Notes under the pieces: generated by a model
Seen by the model: only the letters and a program-made list of their open reading frames with translations
Told to the model about the DNA's origin: nothing
Database searches by the model: none
Part shown: in pieces, positions 1 to 5,050 of the stretch
Position numbering within the stretch: the stretch's first letter is position 1
Layout of the letters: each line of letters begins with the position of its first letter
Position numbers and translations under genes: made by a program
NCBI GenBank assembly: GCA_037969175.1
Contig: JBBKWX010000165.1
Coordinates: 1-10,424 of the forward strand
Direction: 5' to 3'
Source of the DNA: JBBKWX01 sp037969175
Lineage (GTDB): Bacteria; Bacteroidota; Bacteroidia; AKYH767-A; JBBKVM01
DNA: 10,424 bases

Positions 1-323
1 GGATCAGAAAACCAGGTTCCGCTGCGGAAAGCGATCATCTTTCCATCCAGTTCCAATCCAGTTTCAGGCTGCAATGCCTTGATCTCAGCCACTATGCCCG
101 GCAATGGGAGTATCGTGGCATCCAGATAGATACTTTCTCCGTGGCCTGTGCTGGCGCTTTTACATACATGATTGCGGCCTATCACTTGAGATTCGGTCTT
201 TAAGGTTTTCTCCCAGGCTTGCCTCAAGGTAAGAATACCAACGCGTATCTCTGATGTATGTCGGCTCAAGGTAAACGGGTAGAGTTTCTCGAAGCCTTTG
301 TTTTCGAAAAGGATCAAATGCAT
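1..323 (-). CDS. GlmU-family putative sugar nucleotidyltransferase, N-terminal part (cut by window edge)
   Basis: This is the first 107 codons of a minus-strand gene that runs off the left edge. The protein starts MHLILFENKGFEKLYPFTLS, followed by SEIRVGILTLRQAWEK (residues about 24-39). From memory this pattern opens a Bacteroidota family of GlmU-like proteins: an N-terminal nucleotidyltransferase-like domain, then a left-handed beta-helix acyltransferase domain that would lie outside the window. Full members are proposed to make UDP-GlcNAc or a related nucleotide sugar in the cytoplasm for envelope synthesis; the exact substrate cannot be read here. The ATG at 323 is chosen because the family begins with a short hydrophobic strand (LILF) right after Met. 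A good promoter lies only 4 bases upstream. rpmE2 lies upstream on the same strand, separated by a terminator, so this gene is probably transcribed independently. Family assignment is fairly sure, precise activity less so. Confidence 0.72.
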   Translation of the reverse strand, partial: MHLILFENKGFEKLYPFTLSRHTSEIRVGILTLRQAWEKTLKTESQVIGRNHVCKSASTGHGESIYLDATILPLPGIVAEIKALQPETGLELDGKMIAFRSGTWFSD

Positions 324-327
324 AAGA

Positions 328-360
328 CAAAAATAGGTTTTAGCATTGGCAATATTCAAA
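328..360 (-). promoter_or_regulatory. Bacteroidota-type promoter of the GlmU-family gene
   Basis: Read on the minus strand, TTTG (357-360) is followed by 21 bases and then TATTTTTG (328-335). This matches the TTTG-N19-21-TAnnTTTG consensus of the Bacteroidota primary sigma factor in both elements and in spacing. The last G of the -7 element is 4 bases from the ATG at 323, so transcription would start at or just before the start codon. The -33 element sits inside the T-tract of the rpmE2 terminator. Confidence 0.7.
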
Positions 361-387
361 AAAAAATCCCCCCGAAAACGGAAGGAT
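358..387 (-). terminator. Rho-independent terminator of rpmE2
   Basis: On the minus strand a 9-bp stem (379-387 with 366-374, containing two G-T wobble pairs) closes a TTTT loop (375-378). It is followed directly by a run of nine T residues (plus-strand A at 358-366). It lies 25 bases after the rpmE2 stop codon. This is a textbook intrinsic terminator shape. Confidence 0.82.
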
Positions 388-412
388 CTTATTTTTATTG
401 AATGCGGGAATA

Positions 413-679
413 CTATTCCTTTATTTCTGTAGGTTTTCTGTTGTATTTCGTCAAGAACTTGTCTACACGTCCTGCTGTATCTACAAGCTTCATCTTTCCT
501 GTGTAGAAAGGATGAGACATGTTTGAAATCTCAAGTTTAACAAGTGGGTATTCAACTCCATCTTCCCAAACGATAGTATCTTTGGTATTAATGGTTGACA
601 TGGATATAAAAGCGTGATCACAGGAGATATCCTTGAAAACAACTTTACGGTATTCTTTTGGATGTATGTCTTTTTTCAT
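413..679 (-). CDS. rpmE2: 50S ribosomal protein L31, type B
   Basis: An 88-residue protein starting MKKDIHPKEYRKVVFKDISC, with the typical features of type B L31: IHPKEYR near the N-terminus, NTKDTI near residue 31, HPFYTGK near residue 56, and RVDKF near residue 70. It is a component of the large ribosomal subunit at the intersubunit bridge. The only Cys is C20, so the CxxC zinc ligands of type A L31 are absent and this is the zinc-independent form. In many bacteria type B L31 is a zinc-starvation paralogue under Zur control. I see no Zur-like palindrome upstream, and in Bacteroidota this form is, as far as I know, commonly the ordinary L31. The start at 679 is fixed by the conserved MKKDIHP opening. 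The gene ends in TAG and is followed by an intrinsic terminator, so it is probably monocistronic. Confidence 0.96.
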   Translation of the reverse strand: MKKDIHPKEYRKVVFKDISCDHAFISMSTINTKDTIVWEDGVEYPLVKLEISNMSHPFYTGKMKLVDTAGRVDKFLTKYNRKPTEIKE

Positions 680-706
680 TTTAATGCTGCTTTTCTAAGC
701 GGGATG

Positions 707-735
707 CAAATGTAGTAAATTTTTATTTATTCAAA
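707..735 (-). promoter_or_regulatory. Probable promoter of rpmE2
   Basis: On the minus strand TACATTTG (707-714) is an exact TAnnTTTG -7 element. A TTTG (732-735) lies 17 bases upstream, slightly short of the usual 19-21. Transcription would start near 703, giving a leader of about 24 bases before the ATG at 679. No Shine-Dalgarno sequence is seen in that leader. Confidence 0.6.
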
Positions 736-753
736 AAGAAATTGCGGATTTTC

Positions 754-951
754 TTTTAACGCAAAGAAGCAAAGAGCTTTCCAAATGAACTTTTGTACAA
801 TGCGAACCCCTAAATCACAGCACTGACCTTAAGCAAAGAAGCAAAAAATCAAATACAGTTTTTGCTTCTTTGCTAAAAGATGATTAGAAATTCACATTCT
901 CAATTATTGAAAAAGAAAGATTGAAAAGCTCTTTGCTTCTTTGCGTTAAAA
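754..951. repeat. Concentric nested inverted repeats (27-bp outer arms, 16-bp inner arms)
   Basis: The outer arms 754-780 and 925-951 are perfect 27-bp reverse complements (they begin TTTTAACGCAAAG). The inner arms 832-847 and 859-874 are perfect 16-bp reverse complements around an 11-base loop. Both pairs share the same centre (about 852.5 and 853). All four arms contain the core GCAAAGAAGC or its complement (761-770, 833-842, 864-873, 935-944). The two spacers, 781-831 and 875-924, are not complementary. The block lies in the divergent intergenic region 680-1021, which has no gene. I recall GCAAAG(A/C)(A/C)GCAAAG-like words as common intergenic repeats in Bacteroidota genomes. No target-site duplication is visible at the ends. 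Confidence 0.9.
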
Positions 952-1005
952 CAGACAATAAAAACAAAGCTCATCCGTAATGTCAGGAGCAAAATGAAGT
1001 TTAGC

Positions 1006-1013
1006 TATATTTG
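1006..1013 (+). promoter_or_regulatory. Promoter -7 element just before the lipoprotein gene
   Basis: TATATTTG is an exact TAnnTTTG match. No clear TTTG or TTG is found 17-23 bases upstream, so only half of the promoter is supported. Its final G is 8 bases before the ATG at 1022, implying a leader of only a few bases. Confidence 0.5.
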
Positions 1014-1021
1014 CGCCTCTT

Positions 1022-2488
1022 ATGAGTACAAAAAAGATCCTGATTCTGCTTTTTCCGATCTGGTTGCTGATAGCACTTAGTGCCTGTCGCAAGGACAAAT
1101 TCATAGAAGAAGCCGGTGCCAAGCTGGAATTGTCGACCGATTCGGTGGTGTTTGATACCGTTTTTACGGCTATCGGCTCTACCACCAAAAGCATGATCGT
1201 GCATAACCGCAATAATCAACCTATTCGAATTTCTTCTCTGAAACTGGCCAAAGGCAATGGCTCGAACTACAGACTAAATGTAGACGGAGTACCGGGAAAG
1301 GTATTTACGGATGTTGAGATCGGCGCTAAAGACAGTATCTTCATTTTCATTGAGGTGACCATAGATCCAAATAGTGCAAATACGCCCTATATTGTTGAGG
1401 ATGAGATTCAGTTTGTGACCAACGGGAATGCACAGCAGGTAAAACTGGCTGCCTGGGGACAAAATGCCTACTTTCACTATAATGATACCGGACAACCATT
1501 CAATTTGTATGGCTTTTCCTGCTCAAGTTGTTTCCCGATATGTAATGAGATATGGCAAACAGATAAACCTCATATTGTTTTTGGGTATGCTGTGGTTGAC
1601 TCCGCCTGTACGCTTGAAATACCAGATGGAGCAATAGTTTACTTCTATACCAATTCGGGGTTGTTGGTTTATAAACAGGGTACTTTACGAGTAGAAGGAA
1701 CGGATCAGAATCCGGTGAAGATGGAAGGTTTCAGAAGAGAAATGAGTTATCGGGATGTACCCGGACAATGGGACAGGATCTGGCTGATGCCTGAAAGCCG
1801 CAACAATGTGATACGACATGCACGCATACGGAATGGAAACATAGGTATACAAGCGGATACGGTGGGCAGCACTTCCCCTACCCTTGTGCTCGAACATTCG
1901 GTGATCGAGAATATGTCGACTGCTGCGATCTATGCTCAGGGTGCAAGGATAGTTGTTCGCAACAGTTTGCTTGTAAATGCCGGACAATATATAGCTGCTC
2001 TGACGTTGGGTGGCGATTATACCTTTGAACACAGCACACTGGCTAATTTCTGGAATTACAGCAACCGTCAAACGCCTGCTTTGGTCCTGAATAATTATTA
2101 CACGGACATCAATAATGTGGTGCAGTTGAGAAATCTTGTAAAAGCTGATTTCAAAAATTCAATCATTCATGGAAATCTGAACAATGAAATTGGGTTTGAT
2201 CTAAATAGCGGTGCTCAGAAAAATTTTCTTTTTGATCACAGTATCTTAAAGATCGATGGGTCTATTAATACCACTACATCCAATTACAATCAGATCATCA
2301 AGAATATCAATCCGAAATTTATCAATCCATCAGGAGGAAATTATCAATTGGATTCTTTGTCACAAGCCAGGAATACAGGCGATCCTGCTATTGTTATACC
2401 GGGAGGCCCTTTGCAGTATGATCTGAAAGGAACTGACCGGCTGATCCATTTGCCACCTGACAGAGGTTGCTACGAACGGGTTGATTGA
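1022..2488 (+). CDS. Lipoprotein with Ig-like domain and right-handed beta-helix
   Basis: A 488-residue predicted outer-membrane or periplasmic lipoprotein of unknown function. Residues 1-21 are a lipoprotein signal peptide (Lys-Lys, hydrophobic core) ending in the lipobox LSAC with acylated C22. The next residues, RKDK, contain D25. Residues about 35-150 look like an Ig-like domain of the HYDIN/DUF1573 kind (LSTDSVVFDTVF, then IVHNRNNQPIRISSLKL and TIDPN). Residues about 183-445 form a repetitive, beta-rich region (GTLRVEGT, PGQWDRIWLM, NVIRHARIRNGNIGIQAD, LVLEHSVIENMSTAAIYAQG) typical of a right-handed parallel beta-helix. The C-terminus (TGDPA, YDLKGTDR, DRGCYE) is of a kind often seen ending secreted Bacteroidota beta-helix proteins. 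C167, C170, C174 and C196 form a cluster between the domains. The ATG at 1022 is chosen because it gives a complete signal peptide. The gene stands alone and converges with the next. A surface or structural role, or carbohydrate binding, is possible but not shown. Confidence 0.82.
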   Translation: MSTKKILILLFPIWLLIALSACRKDKFIEEAGAKLELSTDSVVFDTVFTAIGSTTKSMIVHNRNNQPIRISSLKLAKGNGSNYRLNVDGVPGKVFTDVEIGAKDSIFIFIEVTIDPNSANTPYIVEDEIQFVTNGNAQQVKLAAWGQNAYFHYNDTGQPFNLYGFSCSSCFPICNEIWQTDKPHIVFGYAVVDSACTLEIPDGAIVYFYTNSGLLVYKQGTLRVEGTDQNPVKMEGFRREMSYRDVPGQWDRIWLMPESRNNVIRHARIRNGNIGIQADTVGSTSPTLVLEHSVIENMSTAAIYAQGARIVVRNSLLVNAGQYIAALTLGGDYTFEHSTLANFWNYSNRQTPALVLNNYYTDINNVVQLRNLVKADFKNSIIHGNLNNEIGFDLNSGAQKNFLFDHSILKIDGSINTTTSNYNQIIKNINPKFINPSGGNYQLDSLSQARNTGDPAIVIPGGPLQYDLKGTDRLIHLPPDRGCYERVD

Positions 2489-3544
2489 TCAAGCCAAAGA
2501 AACCAGAAACTTCATCGTATCTACCCCGTCGGCATAGTCAGCAAGACCGGGCTTTTGTGTTTCACCAAAAGAAATTGCTCCCGGAACAACCGACCTGTCA
2601 GCAACGATGCATTGGATCTGATCCATTTGCGTCTCCATTTTATTGATCAGAGAAGTCTTATCCGAATAATATTCATAGTTGACAATAGATACCGGGGTAG
2701 CCATCTCTTCCGCTTCTTTGATGATCAAATAATTATTCGTTAGAAAAGGAACTCTTTTAAGCAATAATAATGCAGAATAATAGTCGTGATTGCTGCTGTA
2801 TTTATTGTGCTGCATCAGCTCAGAATGATCTGCCATGGCCTCAAATAGCCCATCAAAATTATATCCTTGAGGCACATAAAGTTTGGAAATATTTCTGCAT
2901 CCCAAACCAAAATACATGAAGATATCTTTTCCTAAAAGACTCAGCTCTTCTTTGGTTTCATCGCCGGAAAGAACAGCTATAGAATTACGATTTTTCCGAA
3001 TTATATTCGGATATTTTCCAAAATAATACTCGAAATATCTGGCTGAATTATCTGAACCCGTTGCTATTACCGCACCCGGTGAACTGATCCTTTCTGTGAA
3101 AATGATTCTGTCGGCAAAAGTTGGTTCTATCTGACAGAGTCTTTTCATCAATAACTGAGGTAAGACATTATCATCAGAGCTGGGTTTTGCCATCATTATA
3201 TTCCCACTGATCAGTACACTCAGCATATCATGAAAACCAACCAAAGGAATGTTTCCCGCCATAATAAGAGCCACAGTTTTGGGGCTTTTATCTTCCTGTA
3301 TATCGTAACCTGAAACCCAGTCTGTAAGATCTTTTACATTCAGCCAGGAAGCAATTCCGCTAAGCGATGAAATGATATTTTCGGGGGTGAACCAAGCATT
3401 TTTATGGATGCTTGAAAGGATAGATCTCTTCAGTTGTGCAGAAAAATCATCATTTGTTTCATCAATGGATTCGAAATTTGAAATGACAGATGAAATATCT
3501 GTGCCCAGTTGGGCAAATGCTGTAATTCTTTTATCAGTGCTCAA
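2489..3544 (-). CDS. LuxC-like acyl-CoA reductase
   Basis: A 351-residue protein resembling the LuxC acyl-CoA/acyl-protein reductase family, part of the aldehyde dehydrogenase superfamily. LuxC members reduce activated fatty acyl groups to aldehydes with NADPH through an acyl-cysteine intermediate. The likely nucleophile is C216 in YFGLGCRNISKLYVP (211-225). Other family-like blocks are VALIMAGNIPLVGFHD (91-106), NIMMAKPSSDD (115-125), ATGSDNSARYFEYYFGKYPNIIRKNRNS (161-188) and the C-terminal QKPGLADYADGVDTMKFL. The start is TTG at 3544-3542: an in-frame TAG lies three codons further upstream and the next Met is near residue 95, inside conserved sequence, so no ATG can serve. No luxD, luxE or luciferase genes are nearby, so bioluminescence is not implied. 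It diverges from a ferredoxin gene, a pairing I recall as recurrent in Bacteroidota. The substrate is unknown. Confidence 0.85.
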   Translation of the reverse strand: MSTDKRITAFAQLGTDISSVISNFESIDETNDDFSAQLKRSILSSIHKNAWFTPENIISSLSGIASWLNVKDLTDWVSGYDIQEDKSPKTVALIMAGNIPLVGFHDMLSVLISGNIMMAKPSSDDNVLPQLLMKRLCQIEPTFADRIIFTERISSPGAVIATGSDNSARYFEYYFGKYPNIIRKNRNSIAVLSGDETKEELSLLGKDIFMYFGLGCRNISKLYVPQGYNFDGLFEAMADHSELMQHNKYSSNHDYYSALLLLKRVPFLTNNYLIIKEAEEMATPVSIVNYEYYSDKTSLINKMETQMDQIQCIVADRSVVPGAISFGETQKPGLADYADGVDTMKFLVSLA

Positions 3545-3561
3545 TTCTTGTGTCTATCGGG

Positions 3562-3594
3562 TTTGAAAAATCCTAAAGTATTTTATTACCTTTG
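3562..3594 (+). promoter_or_regulatory. Bacteroidota-type promoter of the ferredoxin gene
   Basis: TTTG (3562-3565), a 21-base spacer, then TACCTTTG (3587-3594): exact matches to the -33 and -7 elements at correct spacing. Transcription would begin near 3598-3600, leaving a leader of about 36 A-rich bases before the ATG at 3636. Confidence 0.75.
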
Positions 3595-3600
3595 GGACTA

Positions 3601-3608
3601 CAAAAGTA
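3601..3608 (-). promoter_or_regulatory. Possible -7 element for the acyl-CoA reductase gene
   Basis: On the minus strand this reads TACTTTTG, an exact TAnnTTTG match. Transcription would start near 3596-3597, about 52 bases before the TTG start at 3544. No good -33 element is seen at 17-21 bases upstream (a TTTA at 3624-3627 is too close). It therefore rests on the -7 match and its position alone. Confidence 0.42.
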
Positions 3609-3635
3609 ATTAAAGTTAAAGCATAAACTCTCTTT

Positions 3636-3983
3636 ATGGCTATTAAGATAACAGACGAATGTATCAATTGCGGTGCATGTGAACCGGAATGTCCAAATAA
3701 CGCGATCTATGAAGGTGGTGCTGAATGGCGCTTTTCTGACGGAACAAACTTAAGCGGATCTGTCACTAAAATGGATGGAACTGTGCTTGAAGCAAATGCT
3801 CCGCAAGAAGCAAAAGCTATGGACATCTATTATATTGTTTCTGATAAATGTACAGAATGTGTTGGCTTTCATGATGAACCTCAGTGTGCAGCTGTGTGTC
3901 CGGTGGATTGCTGTATAGACGATGAAGAAGTAAGAGAATCGAAAGATGAACTTCTCTCGAAGAAAGAAAAAATGCATGTCTGA
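3636..3983 (+). CDS. 2[4Fe-4S] dicluster ferredoxin
   Basis: A 115-residue small electron carrier of the bacterial (Allochromatium-like) 2[4Fe-4S] type, cytoplasmic, with no signal peptide. The first motif is C9-xx-C12-xx-C15-xxx-C19-P. The second is C72-xx-C75-x8-C84-xxx-C88-P, the longer CxxC-x8-CxxxCP form that marks the Alvin-type group of low-potential ferredoxins. Following the family, C9, C12, C15 and C88 should hold one cluster and C72, C75, C84 and C19 the other. Two further cysteines, C92 and C93 (PVDCC), follow the second motif. About 50 residues (20-71) separate the motifs, far more than in short clostridial ferredoxins. The C-terminus (from residue 95) is charged, rich in Lys and Glu. 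The gene diverges from the LuxC-like reductase and has its own promoter and terminator. A redox partnership with the reductase is inferred only from position. Confidence 0.95.
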   Translation: MAIKITDECINCGACEPECPNNAIYEGGAEWRFSDGTNLSGSVTKMDGTVLEANAPQEAKAMDIYYIVSDKCTECVGFHDEPQCAAVCPVDCCIDDEEVRESKDELLSKKEKMHV

Positions 3984-4006
3984 TCTTAGATAAAGCAACG
4001 AATCTT

Positions 4007-4032
4007 GAACGCAACGAAAATTCGTTGCGTTC
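4007..4032 (+). terminator. Hairpin terminator after the ferredoxin gene
   Basis: The arms GAACGCAACGAA (4007-4018) and TTCGTTGCGTTC (4021-4032) are perfect 12-bp reverse complements; in RNA the innermost pairs would open to form the loop. The hairpin starts 24 bases after the ferredoxin stop. It is followed by CTTTTATA, a short and imperfect T-run, so termination may be moderate. Confidence 0.7.
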
Positions 4033-4082
4033 CTTTTATATACCTGTTCATAACAATCATATAAGAATTCCGTTTGCAACCC

Positions 4083-4979
4083 ATGCTCAATAAAACAGTA
4101 TCCTTTTTACTTTTTATTTTCTTTTTACCCAGCCAGCTTTATGCCCAATCTCCCGATCTGAAAAAGCTGGAAGACAGTTTAGCAGTAATCGGCCCCTTGG
4201 TGATACGAGGTGAGAGTGATTCTATTCGGGAAAGCAATGCCTTGATCTTTCAATCACTGATGAAGCAAACTTTGGAGTTGCCCGGTGCCTATGAGTATAC
4301 ATTCAGCAAGTTAGAAACCGCATCGATCTTAAAATCTCCGGATAATCGTTTTCGATTGATCACATGGGTAGTGATAAAAAGAGATCAAACGGCATACAAT
4401 TATTATGGTTTTTTGCAGGCAAAGGACCCAAAAAGCGGCAAAGTATCCTTGCATGAACTTGTTGACAGCACTGACAATATCATCAATCCTGAATATCTAA
4501 AATTAAGACCGGATAACTGGTATGGAGCGATCTATTATGAGATCATCCCAACAGGAAGAAAAAAAAGCAAACAATATACTTTGCTTGGTTGGAAAGGTGT
4601 TTCAAACAAGATCACATCTAAGGTGATCGATGTCTTGAAATTCCAGGGAACTAAACCTGTCTTTGGCTCCTCACTTTTTGAAGGCACGAAACCTGCCAGA
4701 TCACGCGTAGTTTTCAAATATACACAGCAAGCCGTGATGTCGTTGAAATATCATGCTTCATCAAAGGAGATCGTATTTGATAATCTGAGTCCATCGGATC
4801 AAAACCTGAAAGGAAAGTATGAATTTTACGGACCTGACTTTAGTTATAATGCCTTCAAATGGAAGAAAAATAAATGGCAGTATTTGTCAGACTTTACTGC
4901 AAAGAACCCAAAGTCGGGTGAAGGTAAAAAGGTGAAGGTCAGAAATGAACCCGGACTGCTTCCTCCACCAAAAAAATGA
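4083..4979 (+). CDS. Exported protein of unknown function
   Basis: A 298-residue protein with an N-terminal signal peptide: MLNKTVSFLLFIFFLPSQLYA, then a probable signal peptidase I site before QSPD (the A/Q boundary is typical of Bacteroidota). The mature part begins with a helical stretch (PDLKKLEDSLAVIG) and then alternates strand-like segments with aromatic residues (FRLITWVVIKRDQTAYNYYGFLQAKD, NWYGAIYYEIIPTG, YTLLGWKGVSN, FDNLSPSDQNLKGKYEFYGPDFSYNAFKW). It ends in a basic, Pro-rich tail (LLPPPKK). There is no Cys in the mature part and no catalytic motif that I recognise. Similar exported proteins of about 300 residues seem common in Bacteroidota, without known function. ATG 4083 is preferred to an in-frame TTG at 4074 because it opens the signal peptide directly. 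The gene lies between the ferredoxin terminator and serC, with a 71-base gap to serC. Confidence 0.78.
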   Translation: MLNKTVSFLLFIFFLPSQLYAQSPDLKKLEDSLAVIGPLVIRGESDSIRESNALIFQSLMKQTLELPGAYEYTFSKLETASILKSPDNRFRLITWVVIKRDQTAYNYYGFLQAKDPKSGKVSLHELVDSTDNIINPEYLKLRPDNWYGAIYYEIIPTGRKKSKQYTLLGWKGVSNKITSKVIDVLKFQGTKPVFGSSLFEGTKPARSRVVFKYTQQAVMSLKYHASSKEIVFDNLSPSDQNLKGKYEFYGPDFSYNAFKWKKNKWQYLSDFTAKNPKSGEGKKVKVRNEPGLLPPPKK

Positions 4980-4985
4980 GGAAGT

Positions 4986-5004
4986 ATGGGTTATTAAAAC
5001 CCAT
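4986..5004 (+). terminator. Weak hairpin between the exported-protein gene and serC
   Basis: ATGGGTT (4986-4992) and AACCCAT (4998-5004) are perfect 7-bp inverted repeats around the loop ATTAA. The hairpin lies 6 bases after the upstream stop codon. No T-run follows immediately (the nearest is TTATTTTTG at 5014-5022), so it could be a weak terminator or just a structured leader element. Confidence 0.4.
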
Positions 5005-5014
5005 TAGGATTGCT

Positions 5015-5022
5015 TATTTTTG
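5015..5022 (+). promoter_or_regulatory. Possible -7 element for the serC operon
   Basis: TATTTTTG matches TAnnTTTG exactly and would give a leader of about 25 bases before the serC ATG at 5051. No TTTG is present about 19-21 bases upstream, where the small hairpin 4986-5004 sits. The match could also be chance in AT-rich DNA. Confidence 0.4.
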
Positions 5023-5050
5023 TTGTCCATTCTAAATAAATATTGAGAAT

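Larger units (their letters stand above)
680..1021. other. Divergent intergenic region without a gene
   Basis: This 342-base, AT-rich stretch separates rpmE2 (minus) from the lipoprotein gene (plus). It holds the rpmE2 promoter (707-735), the nested inverted repeat (754-951) and a -7-like element at 1006-1013. I see no convincing coding frame: what is open is the antisense of the lipoprotein gene or low-complexity sequence. No tRNA or known riboswitch fold was recognised. Confidence 0.75.

Noticed and set aside
413..735. Zur-regulated zinc-starvation L31 paralogue
   Set aside because: The protein is the zinc-free type, but no Zur-like palindrome is seen upstream and its simple terminator/promoter setting fits a housekeeping gene.
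754..951. CRISPR array or transposon with target duplications
   Set aside because: The repeats are inverted rather than direct, there are no regular spacers and no flanking duplication is visible. No transposase or cas gene is nearby.
1685..2071. Minus-strand open frame of 128 codons inside the lipoprotein gene
   Set aside because: It lies wholly antisense to a well-supported gene, has no recognisable domain and no promoter, and is best explained as a shadow frame.
2489..3544. Part of a bioluminescence operon
   Set aside because: Only the LuxC-like reductase is present; no luciferase, acyltransferase or synthetase genes are in the window.
4069..4076. TCCGTTTG as a -7 element for the gene at 4083
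   Set aside because: It mismatches the important A of TAnnTTTG and has no clear -33 element, so support is too weak.
3750..4079. Minus-strand open frame of 109 codons over the ferredoxin gene
   Set aside because: It overlaps the conserved Cys motifs of the ferredoxin and the terminator, and its Phe/Arg-rich sequence is what an antisense frame would give.
4074..4082. TTG at 4074 as the start of the exported-protein gene
   Set aside because: The ATG at 4083 gives a cleaner signal peptide; the TTG adds only MQP.
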